From Apiotrichum sp. Y4204 (taxonomy: Eukaryota; Basidiomycota; Tremellomycetes; Trichosporonales; Trichosporonaceae), in assembly GCA_025531455.1 (NCBI GenBank), contig JAMYHL010000163.1, positions 1-20,205 of the forward strand: a stretch of DNA of 20,205 bases. Reading direction: 5' to 3'. The number at the start of each line of letters is the position of its first letter. Position 1 is the first letter of the stretch. The notes beneath the pieces were generated by a model, which was given only the letters and a program-made list of their open reading frames with translations, was not told where the DNA came from and searched no databases. Both the position numbers and the translations under genes were made by a program. Below are positions 1-9,200 of the stretch, one piece after another.

Positions 1-28
1 CCCTAACCCCCTAACCCCCTAACCCCCC
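1..28. repeat. Telomeric repeat array, CCCCCTAA unit (chromosome left end)
   Basis: The first bases read CCCTAA, then CCCCCTAA twice, then CCCCCC, about 3.5 copies of an 8-bp unit whose complement is TTAGGGGG. The C-rich strand runs 5' to 3' into the chromosome, the orientation expected at a left telomere. Cryptococcus telomeres are known to use TTAGGGGG, which supports a tremellomycete source. The short length suggests that most of the array was lost in assembly. Confidence 0.93.
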
Positions 29-1495
29 AGAGGATGCCCCGAGATCCGAGGAGGATGTGTGTGCATGCGTTGCAGGGATGATCGAAGTTTACTGCAGAGT
101 ATTGGCTATAGATAGATTGGATCGAGAGAGAGCGAGTGTAGACCGAGTGGTAGCGGGCATATGGAGACCGGAGGATGCATATGAGTATATGAGATACGAG
201 CACGTAGATGGCCATGGATGCATGCATGGATGGATGGAAGACACACTGCAGCCACCCCAGAAAATTCTGGTGCCCTCAAAGTCCAACCCACCCCCCTTTT
301 CTCTGTTGCCCCACCCCTTTTTTTCGTCCGCCATCTGGCCCAGGCTGCTGCGGGCTGTGTGCGGCGGTGAGAGCCGATTTCCTCTGCACCCAATCCTATG
401 CTCACTGCATGCACTCTGCACAGTCCACACAGTACGCTGCTTGCACAGCTTGCACAGTGTTGCATGCATGCACATGCATATCCCATGGCGATGCGTAAAG
501 AATGAGGTTGGAAACACACTGCCAGCGACTCGAATGGTATACAGCGTACATGGGTAGGGGTCCATGTCATCATCCATCACCCCGAAGGCCCAACAGCTTC
601 GATTATGTAACACGTGTTTGGCCCGATCCACTCCACGATCCACAATCCAGGCTCTCTTCAGTCGCCGTCACCGACGTCTACAAAGCAAAAAGCCATCCTG
701 ATGTCTTCCATCTCACGACATTCACATCCGTCTGCAAACCGATTCCGAGTACGACAAGGGCACTCACATCCTAACAACACTCAAGTGCCGGTCCTTTACA
801 GACCTCACCACTGACCCTCTTGATCGGCGGTACACCAAGCCCCTGTCGGCCAATGCTCCTCGATCCTCGACAGAGTCACCGTCATCATCTCTCCCAGCTC
901 ATATGTGTCCGCCTGTACGTCGCAACCATGGCTGTGTCTTCGGATAGACCATCACCTCATTTTTGTTGGTGATTCCCTCTACACATACGGCCCAATGGGC
1001 TTTGCCAACTGTCACGGCCGCCAACGGCTTCCCATTTCCCTGATCGATCCTCGCATTCGTCACTGGAGGCCATATCACGATGTGAGTGATGCAATGGGGG
1101 ACATCGCCGGACCGCACTCCCGTCGCATACAATCATTACATCGATCATCTCATGACTCTCAATGGCAACCGTTGAGGGCTATGGGGAAGGCCCCTCACTA
1201 CCGTAACTACTTGCCGCACCACGTCTCCAACTTTACCAATCCTTACTCGGCTCATTCTGTGGCATGAACTTCCCTACTGCCGCTGTGCTTCACAGTTCCG
1301 GATGTATCCATTGTATCAGAGACGCACAATCCGTAACTCTATATACAACGGCCTTCCCCTCGTTTCTTCCTTTTGTTGATGTCCTCCTTGCACCAGCCAG
1401 AGTGTGCCTCGTCGGCGTGGGTCCATCCGTATCCGTCTTACGTCTATCGTATCGTAATGTCACTCGTCTTGCCCTCTTCGTCGAATCGCTTGTCT
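29..1495. other. Subtelomeric region without a supported gene
   Basis: About 1.5 kb between the telomere and the phosphoglycerate dehydrogenase. The first 500 bases are low in complexity, with repeated GCATGC/GGATG words around 205-240 and 405-480 and C-rich and T-rich runs at 285-330. The open frames here (for example 57-557 plus) are Cys/His-rich readings of these repeats and match no family I know. A short frame near 899-1132 (minus) contains a somewhat ordinary-looking peptide but is too short to call. No tRNA or rRNA was recognised. Confidence 0.6.
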
Positions 1496-1544
1496 AAACC
1501 ACACATCCCTTAGGCATGGATCAAACCACACGTCCCTTAGACAT
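1496..1544. repeat. Imperfect 22-bp direct repeat spanning the PHGDH stop codon
   Basis: Two copies, 1496-1517 and 1523-1544, share AAACCACAC, one variable base, TCCCTTAG, one variable base, and CAT, so they differ at 2 of 22 positions. Their period is 27 bp. The right copy contains the TAA stop of the minus-strand dehydrogenase (1537-1539) and its last codon. The left copy lies wholly in the 3' flank. This looks like a small tandem duplication at the gene's end. Confidence 0.85.
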
Positions 1545-3162
1545 CGATTTCGATCTGCCGAATCATGTCCGCTGCTATTGACTGACGAAGGTCGTTGATG
1601 AGATCGTCCGAGACCGGGGAATCGACAGTGAGAACACTGAGCGCTTGGCCTCCCGCTTCACGACGCGCAATCTGCATGCCCGCAATGTTGATACCCGCCT
1701 CGCCGAACATGTGACCATAGATGGCCACTATACCTGGACGGTCGGTGTAAAGCATGACAATGTGGAATGTTTCGATCGGAAGCTCGACCGGATAGCCGTT
1801 GATACCCACAAGCTTCTCAATCTGCTTGGGGCCGGTGAGTGTGCCCGACACGGACACTTGGCTGCCGTCGGCGAGTGCGCCTTTGAGGGTGATGACGTTG
1901 CGGTACTCTTCCGCGTCGCTATCGACCAAAAGACGAGTCTTCAAACCACGCTGTTCCGCCAGCAAAGGCGCGTTGACGTACGATACTTGATCGCTCACAA
2001 TGTTCTGGAACACGCCCTTGAGGGCGGCAAGCCGCAACGCGCTCACGTCGTACGTGCTAAGCTCGCCGTGGACTTCGACATCGAGACTGATGAACGGAGA
2101 TCGTGCCAACGCGCAGATAAACTGGCCCAGTTTCTCGACGAGCGAAACTCCAGGGCGGACGTATGGGTCGATGGCTCCACCAGCGACATTGACGGCGTCG
2201 GGAACTAGCTCGCCTGCGAGAGCCAAGCGAACAGACCGTGCCACAGAGACACCGGCCTTTTCTTGAGCTTCGTCCGTGCTTGCGCCGAGATGAGGGGTAA
2301 CCACCACGTTTGGCAGTCCAAGGAGTCGGGCGTCCTTGGGGGGAGGTTCACTAGAGAAGACGTCCAGACCGGCACCGGCAATCGTGCCAGAACGCAGAGC
2401 ATCGTAGAGGGCGTCCTCGTCAATGAGCCCGCCGCGAGCAACATTGATCACGCACGCGGTCTTCTTCATTCGCTGTAGCTGGTCGCTCGAGATCATACCT
2501 GTCGTTTCAGGAGTCTTGGGCATGTGGATGGTGATGAAATCGGACTGGGCGAGCAGATCATCGAGGGAGAGCAACTCCACACCCAGCTGCTGCGCTCGCG
2601 TTGCCGTGACATATGGATCGTATGCGACGATGCGCATCCCAAACGACTGCATGCGGGCGGTGATCAACGCGCCGATGCGCCCGAGCCCGATGATTCCCAG
2701 AGTCTTCTCGAACAGCTCGGTGCCGGTGAAAGCACTGCGCTTCCATTCTCCGGCTGACAAGGAGGCGTGGGCGGCGGGGATACGACGAGCAAGAGAGAGA
2801 ATGTGCCCAATGGTCAACTCCGCTGCCGAGATGATGTTCGATGTCGGTGCATTGACGACCATGACGCCTGCATTGGTCGCAGCTTTGATATCCACATTGT
2901 CGAGACCGACTCCAGTACGGGCAACGACCTTGAGATGCTTGCCGGCAGCAAGGGCCTCGGAGTCAATCTGCGTGGCGGACCGAATGAGGACAGCATCCGC
3001 CTGTGCGATAGCGGAGAGCAGTGCGGCTCGGTCGGTGCCGTCGACGTGACGGACGTCAAAGTCAGGACCGAGCGCTGTGATGGTCGCCGGCGAAAGCGAC
3101 TCGGCGATGAGCACGACCTGCTTGGCAGTTGGGGTCGCTTTTCCGGAAGACTTGCGCGGCAT
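1537..3162 (-). CDS. serA: D-3-phosphoglycerate dehydrogenase, long SerA type (541 aa, intronless)
   Basis: Oxidises 3-phosphoglycerate to 3-phosphohydroxypyruvate with NAD, the first step of serine synthesis in the cytosol. The start is an ATG with G at -3. After a 14-residue basic, Ser/Thr-rich extension come the substrate-binding half, the Rossmann motif GLGRIG (159-164) with the NAD-binding Asp182, and the catalytic set Arg243 (ARGG), Glu272 (SSEP) and His291 (TPHLGAS). An intervening (ASB) domain follows at about 325-460 and a C-terminal ACT domain at about 466-540 (YTDRPGIV). That is the long three-domain form. The fungal SER3/SER33 enzymes are shorter and lack the ASB domain. Stretches such as NAPTSNIISAAEL, AYDPYV, AEEYRN and SGTLTGPKQ are, from memory, typical of actinobacterial SerA. 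No intron is visible, unlike the other four genes here. It reads toward the telomere, with its stop 1.5 kb from it. The function is secure; the bacterial origin is inference. Confidence 0.95.
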   Translation of the reverse strand: MPRKSSGKATPTAKQVVLIAESLSPATITALGPDFDVRHVDGTDRAALLSAIAQADAVLIRSATQIDSEALAAGKHLKVVARTGVGLDNVDIKAATNAGVMVVNAPTSNIISAAELTIGHILSLARRIPAAHASLSAGEWKRSAFTGTELFEKTLGIIGLGRIGALITARMQSFGMRIVAYDPYVTATRAQQLGVELLSLDDLLAQSDFITIHMPKTPETTGMISSDQLQRMKKTACVINVARGGLIDEDALYDALRSGTIAGAGLDVFSSEPPPKDARLLGLPNVVVTPHLGASTDEAQEKAGVSVARSVRLALAGELVPDAVNVAGGAIDPYVRPGVSLVEKLGQFICALARSPFISLDVEVHGELSTYDVSALRLAALKGVFQNIVSDQVSYVNAPLLAEQRGLKTRLLVDSDAEEYRNVITLKGALADGSQVSVSGTLTGPKQIEKLVGINGYPVELPIETFHIVMLYTDRPGIVAIYGHMFGEAGINIAGMQIARREAGGQALSVLTVDSPVSDDLINDLRQSIAADMIRQIEIDV

Positions 3163-5849
3163 CGCGATGGAAGATGGGCACGTGTTGCTGTACTGATGGA
3201 AAGGCAGGTGGATTGTGAGCTGTGCAGGTGGGTGAAAGAGGGTTCATGAGAGAGTGCGATTGAGAGACGGCAGATAAGCCCCTCGACGGGTGGGCGATAC
3301 ATGTGACGCGAATGTTACAAGCACGAGACGCAGATGCTACACGGGTTCCCAGACGACATAACAAGAAGCGATCCCTTGTCGGCAAAACATGGTGATGCAA
3401 TGTGGTCAAGTGATCAAAGTGACCGGCACAACAGAAGACCGAACAAATAGAGTTCGTTGTTTGGTTTCGTTTTAGCTTCAAAAACACGTGGCTTCCACCC
3501 ATGACCTTCTGTTCGATCTGTTCAGCCACTTTGTCCACCCTCCGAGCTCTAGCCAGATGCTTTGCATGTGGAACATAGTACGGGGCTTGCCGCTACTCAT
3601 CCTCATGCACGCATCCGAGCTGTCAGTCGTTGCTTTGTGCGAATGACCTGGCACGGCCACATGCGTTGGTCGTCGTACCCGCTGTTCAGGCAGTGCAACT
3701 TGAGGGTCTGGCAGCCCAACCCACTTGATCACACTGCAGTATCATGATATGTTCGGTGTCGCTTACAGGCCCGTTTGGGGGAATAGACAATGGCATGAGC
3801 TTCTCACAATGCCCAGAGCTGGTCCGGGATGGGTCCTTGGCGGTGACATGTACTTATCCAGTCATGTGCATGTACCCAGCTTCGCCGGGGCTGGACAACG
3901 ATGAGGATCACCGCAGCACTAGTCCTCGATACTGACCATTCATGTCGCCGTTTGGCCAATGGCCTCTGAACACATGAGAGCAGTTTGCCTACAGTAGCGT
4001 CATTGAGCTGCTAGCATCATCTTGCGTGTGTCTCATGTCTTTTCGAAAGTGGTGTGTTATGTCGGGCCTGGCCCCACATGTAACAGAGATCATGCAGGCT
4101 ATCACCGCTTTACATCGACGGTCTCTGCCCTTTTGCCAAACTCTTCCGGCAGAGACTTTGCGGTTAGAGAAGGAGGTCGCTGGGGCAATTTACCACGGTC
4201 GCAGTTCAACGGCCACGCCCCGGAGCTGAACACACCACATCGCTACAGTTAGTAGATCCTCCACCACTTGAGAACGCCTCCTACCGCTCTACTGACTTGT
4301 CCAAAGGCTAGTTAGTGTTTCAAGGAAGTATCCTTACGAAAAGCAAGCTGCTGAGCTCAAAGAGGGATGGTGGGGATACTTACTACGATCAAGTCTAGAC
4401 CGTGACAACCCCTACCCGTCACCACGAGCACGTATCCGCATACGCACTCAGGAAGTTCCCGATACTCCTCGTTATTATGAACAGTCAATCTGCCTTGATC
4501 AGTTTGATAGCTCGGTGAAAGGAGGCTGGGGAACCTAACTGTCATTGGAGTAGAATGGTGCACGACGAAACCACCGATAAGGCAGTCTACTTCCTACCAG
4601 TCACTGAGGATATGCACGATGTCCAAAGTTTTCTCAATTCTTCAAATGAATGAAGAATCGATCGGGCCAACAGGTATTCCCATAAAGCTGCAAAGAGAGG
4701 CTGGGGAAACGACCTGCTATTTCAGCTTCCCATGATGTTGTTGTGACAACCGTCCGTGCAGCAAATGAGCTCCTGGCCCCTGGTTCTCGTGCATCCGGAT
4801 AGTGATGGAACTTCGCTGAGGAGTATTTTGCATTCGGCTGGTGTCGGATTGCCGCAACAGGCTTGAGTTGGCCCACTCCAGTGCTTGCGTCTTGCCCGAG
4901 TTCATTCCGCAGTCTACCAGAGGGATACCGGCCGGTGTTTCCCACACCTGGCCCCGTTTGTCGCCTTCCTGATGGACCGTCGCCGTGACACTCTTCCTAA
5001 AAGGAACCCGGCATGGGTGAGGTCTGCGATATTCTGAACTATGATGCACGAAAGGACCTCCATGTAATTGTTCACCGAATGCTGCGAGGAGATGCATCGG
5101 TGACTTGGCACTACACATGTGTGATACACCAAGTCACTGACAAGTCGATGTCAGCCATAGAGATGTCAGTGAAGAGGGATTCATCAATTTCAGGGACGTG
5201 GAGAGGATGATGAGGGGTCGACTTTCCACAGGCAATCAGTTAATAGACCAGTGGTCTGCTTGAAACCTGGATACTGGGCGGCACTGAGACGGTCGGACTC
5301 AGCGCGGAAACTTGATGGACACTCTATCGTTGACCGAAAGCTTGTCGACAGACCTCCTGTATCACCAACCCGCGTTTTAAAACAAGAATCGACCAAGACC
5401 GGTCAGCGCGGCCAGGCATATGTGACACGTTGGGAGGTGGCGCAGCGTAAGTATCTAAGGCGATGTTCTTAACAAGGCGAATCCGCTGTGCACCAATGCT
5501 TGATCGGAAAACGCAGAAGACCAGCGGCTACCTGCAAAAATGCCGCGTCCGCAAGAGACAGCTTTAGAGCAATGAGCAATGACCGCTCATCCGCCGAGTA
5601 TTATCTGACACCCGTCTGAAAGCTGCTATCTGCTCTGTACATCAGAATGGGGATGGCACTGTGCTGTGGCGATGTGTCGAATATGGTGTGGGGCAAGAGG
5701 GAGGGGCTGTGAGCATGGAGACGAAAGTGCGTTGGTGGAGCGCGACAATGGTAGGTCGTGAGGAACGGTCGGAATTGTGGTTGCGCTGGGGTATGATAAC
5801 CTGTTGGACGGTAGTGGAAAGGACGTGACTGACTTTTTTTTGCTTTGCC
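3163..5849. other. Long gene-poor divergent intergenic region (left part)
   Basis: Between the minus-strand dehydrogenase and the plus-strand Dicer. It holds the dehydrogenase promoter side (about 3163-3500), including one TTGTTTGGT at 3457-3465. Frames in the middle are short and broken. A purine-rich motif containing GGCTGGGGA-like sequence recurs near 4165-4190, 4360-4380, 4515-4535 and 4690-4710. A stop-free stretch at about 4296-4540 (plus) reads like protein but has no ATG. I recognise no helicase motif, transposase, reverse transcriptase, tRNA or rRNA. Confidence 0.5.
5100..5137. repeat. Inverted repeat with a palindromic loop
   Basis: GTGACTTGG (5100-5108) is matched by its exact complement CCAAGTCAC (5129-5137). 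The 20-base loop itself contains the perfect 10-bp palindrome ACACATGTGT (5113-5122). The structure could be a nested hairpin/cruciform or a pair of protein-binding half-sites. It lies in a region without genes. Two GATGTCAG copies follow within about 30 bp. Confidence 0.65.
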
Positions 5850-5890
5850 TTGTTTGGTGTTTGCCCGTCTTGTTTGGTCCATTGTTTGGT
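5850..5890. promoter_or_regulatory. Cluster of three TTGTTTGGT motifs upstream of Dicer
   Basis: TTGTTTGGT occurs at 5850-5858, 5870-5878 and 5882-5890, just after a T-run (5834-5841), about 360-400 bp before the Dicer start codon. A fourth exact copy lies in the dehydrogenase upstream region (3457-3465). A random 9-mer is expected well below once in 20 kb, so the clustering is notable. A transcription-factor site is plausible, but I know of no factor to name. Confidence 0.4.
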
Positions 5891-5927
5891 GCTTTCCCTC
5901 CTGTGTGATAAAGAAAGAAATGAATAT

Positions 5928-5938
5928 TACACGTCATT
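5928..5938. promoter_or_regulatory. bZIP/CRE-like site, copy 1 (TACACGTCATT)
   Basis: This 11-mer contains ACGTCA, the complement of the TGACGT core bound by ATF/CREB-type bZIP factors. An identical copy lies 92 bp downstream. It is about 310 bp upstream of the Dicer ATG. The role is inferred from the core motif and the exact repetition. Confidence 0.4.
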
Positions 5939-6019
5939 ATCTCCGTATGCGGCCCGGTCCGATCATCTCCCCCTCGACCATTCCATCCTATTCCGGTCCA
6001 GATCGTACATAGTCCATTG

Positions 6020-6030
6020 TACACGTCATT
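6020..6030. promoter_or_regulatory. bZIP/CRE-like site, copy 2 (TACACGTCATT)
   Basis: Exact second copy of the 11-mer at 5928-5938, with the same TGACGT core and orientation, about 220 bp before the Dicer start and 4 bp before the double GATA site. Confidence 0.4.
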
Positions 6031-6033
6031 TAC

Positions 6034-6046
6034 CTTATCTTATCAG
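6034..6046 (-). promoter_or_regulatory. Double GATA-factor site (GATAAGATAAG on the minus strand)
   Basis: The plus strand reads CTTATCTTATCAG, which is two overlapping GATAAG sites on the complement. Fungal GATA factors (nitrogen, iron and light regulators) bind GATAAG, often in pairs. The site lies about 205 bp upstream of the Dicer ATG. Confidence 0.4.
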
Positions 6047-6176
6047 GGCTAGGAAACACAAAGGAGACCAGATCAACATTCGGGGTCTGTGTCTTGTTGT
6101 CTGTTTGCTACCAATCCCATCATCCTCATCCCATCAACATACTCTCATCTCAGCAGCTAGCACATCAAGGACACAG

Positions 6177-6216
6177 CGACTCGGCGACTCGGTAACTCGG
6201 CGACACGGCAACGCGA
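6177..6216 (+). repeat. Degenerate 8-bp tandem repeat in the Dicer 5' leader
   Basis: Five consecutive 8-mers: CGACTCGG, CGACTCGG, TAACTCGG, CGACACGG and CAACGCGA. The array ends 34 bp before the Dicer start codon, so it probably lies in the 5' UTR. The copies decay from left to right. Confidence 0.8.
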
Positions 6217-6249
6217 CCTACCCAGCTCCTGGCAGCCGGCCACCCCGAC

Positions 6250-9200
6250 ATGACTGGAGAGAAACGTAAGAGGTTGGAATGCGACGAAGGAGACGGCCCA
6301 ACCCGCCAGAGAGCCTCATCTGCAGCCTGCTCGCCACTGCAGGACGGTACCGAGTCCATCATGCAACAACTCTTTTGTTCCGTTCGTCCTGCCTCCCATA
6401 CACCACCTTCCTCCACGATACCTGCATCACCTGCCATACCACGTCCCCCCTCCCCGCGTGACACATCACAGCCCAACACGGCTTCCCAGCTCCCAAACCT
6501 ACCCTCTCTCACCACGCAAAACGCAACCCAAACCATTGCGACATACATCGGCTCGCTTCGCAACGACCTGTCCATTCACAATGCCCGATATGTCGTCGAT
6601 CAGGAAGAACCCTCGTCGTCCTCCGGCAATAAGGTACGCTGCACATTACACCTGCCCCACAATTGTCCCATTCAGACTATCACGCCTGATAGCACATTTC
6701 GTTCAAAGCGTGAAGCTCGGCAAGCGGCCGCCTATGACGCCGTCATTGCCCTGAACCTTGCCGGCGAGATTGATGACAATCTCCAACCCACTCCAGCTAA
6801 CCCCACACCTCGAAAGCGGCCGGCGGTCCAACCCGGTGATGGTCTGAAAAACGATCGTCCCGAACCAACAAATGTCACAAGCGACATCTGCAATGACAGT
6901 CACGACCGTGCGCCCATTACTCAGAAAGCAAATACTGAGAAGACTCTGACCGGCGCTACTGCAAGGTGCAAAGACACAACGCGAGACGACAATGAGCTCG
7001 GGACGGATAACTATCGCCAGGATCCGCAGAGTGATCTCACTGCCCACCTGACAAACGGCCCGAGACCAGCGACAGATCGAACAGTCCGGAAGCTGCAGAC
7101 ATGTCCTGGTCAAGACGCGTACCCGGCCATGACCACTCCTCGTTTCTGGCTCGAGTCTCCCCCACTTGGCACAGCACCTCACCCTACAATGATGCAACTC
7201 TGCATCGATCGCCCGACGGCCGCCCGGCCGCTCGTTATGCTCAAGGCTTGTGCTGTACCGGTCCTCCCCATTGGAGCTGACGTTGACCTCGACGTGAGCC
7301 ATCAAGGAGGGAAAGGAACGATGCGTCTGCGCTCGTTCCCATCCATCACCTTAAGCGAGGAGCAGCTCGCTCAAGCACGAGGTTACACCCGCTGTCTCTT
7401 TCGCGCGATCCTCAACAAAGCAGTTGAACCCAAGCACAATCCCTACCTCTTCTTGCCCATGCAGGCGGCATTTTCGTCCACCATTCTCACCGCCACCGAT
7501 ATCGCTTGGGACGAAGTTGGCATTGCTCAGGGTCCTCCAATACGGCCTCTCGAAGTGACTCACAAGGCCACACTCTGCCGGCAGATGGATGACGCTGTGC
7601 TGTCAGTGCCAATGGAGTTTGGCCGTCGTTTTTATGCCATTCGGCTCGCGGATGAGATGACTCCCGATTCCCCATCCCCTTTGAACGACAAAGTTTCTCT
7701 TCTCGAGGCGGCAACAGGCCGCAATGCCTTTGAGTACGGCTATAAACCTGACACTAAGCTTGCCGTCCTCTCGCCGTTTGTCATCGAAGCCAAACACGTC
7801 ATTGGCGCAAAGTCGGGTGGGGCGTGTGTGGTCCCCGATGAGCGACTACACTACCTCCTCCCCCAGTTCCTCGCATTGCACGTCCTCCCCGCATCCAGTT
7901 TCACGACAGCGACCGTGCTGCCCGCTGCATTGGCAGCTCTTGACGATGAGCTCGTCGCACATCACCTTTGCCACGACATATTCGCGGCGAGCATTAACCA
8001 TGACCTCGCCCGTCAAGCGATCACATGCCCTGCCTCGCGTCCATTGCCCGAACAGGAAAACTACGAGCGTTTAGAGATGCTTGGGGATACCATCCTCAAG
8101 CTGCTTATCACCGTTGGAGTCTATCACGACATGTATAACGCGACAAATGGCCTCCTTGATGGTGGGAACAACGGAAATCACGTAGCGACTTCGGAGGCGA
8201 GCACAGTTCGCACCGTGGATAAACCCTGCGGCACAGTCTTCACTAAAAGCAACGGGACTACGGACAGCAACTGTCGTGACGAGGGTGTAATGTCTCGAGA
8301 TCGACAGAACGTTGTGTCTAATACAGCACTCCGCAAGGCAGTCATCGCTGCTGGCGTGGTCCCATACATTCGAAACACTTGTCGCCGTCAACGTGACTTT
8401 ATGCCACACGGATGGAACCTTGAAAACGCACACAAAGGGTTGCACAACGCAACGAATCAGATCATTGGGGACAAGACCATTGCAGATGTCGGTGAAGCGC
8501 TACTTGCAGCAGCTTACCTGACTCCGAACGCTAATCACACCGAGCGCCTTCAGCATTCGCTAGACGCGCTGCACATTCTCCGCGTTCCCATGTGTCTCCG
8601 TCGGTGGACGGACTTGCGTGGGATGCCTCCGATTCAAGGCAGACAACAGCCCCTTGAGATTCTCGGCTACACGTTTAATAACCCAGCCCGTGGCCGCACG
8701 GTACTCTCCCTCTCCACAGCAAACCGTAAACGTGTCGAAGCGTATGAGTTTCTAGGTGATGGTATCATTGACTACCGTAAGGCCCACCTCTTCGGTCCAC
8801 GCTTATTACAGTGACTGTTCTCCGACTGTGGCAGACCAACGAATCACTCGGCCCAGCTCCACTGACCCACATGAAGCACTCCCGCGTTTCGAATGTAGGG
8901 CTGCCAGGGTTTGCAAGCTGACGGCAGTCGGCATTTGCGGCGTTTCTTGTATACTCTGGTCTGATAACATACCTTACAGATCTTGATCAAGGACGACAAA
9001 CCACCATTGACACATATGCGGTAGCCATACGAGATGCTCCGGCGCGGGCAGACGAACGCATCTCAATGGGCGAAGAAGGGTACGAGTATTGGTCTGAGGT
9101 ACCGGAGCACAAGGTAAGAGTCTTCTCTGTGGAATGGGGATGCTTGCACAACGCTGTAGTGGCGAGATTCAGTGGACGCAACAATTGGTATTGTTTCCGG

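Noticed and set aside
57..643. Long open frames on both strands next to the telomere
   Set aside because: Overlapping frames made of GCATGC/GGATG low-complexity sequence, Cys/His/Met-rich, with no family pattern.
1645..3249. Plus-strand frames across the dehydrogenase gene
   Set aside because: Antisense shadows of a well-supported coding sequence.
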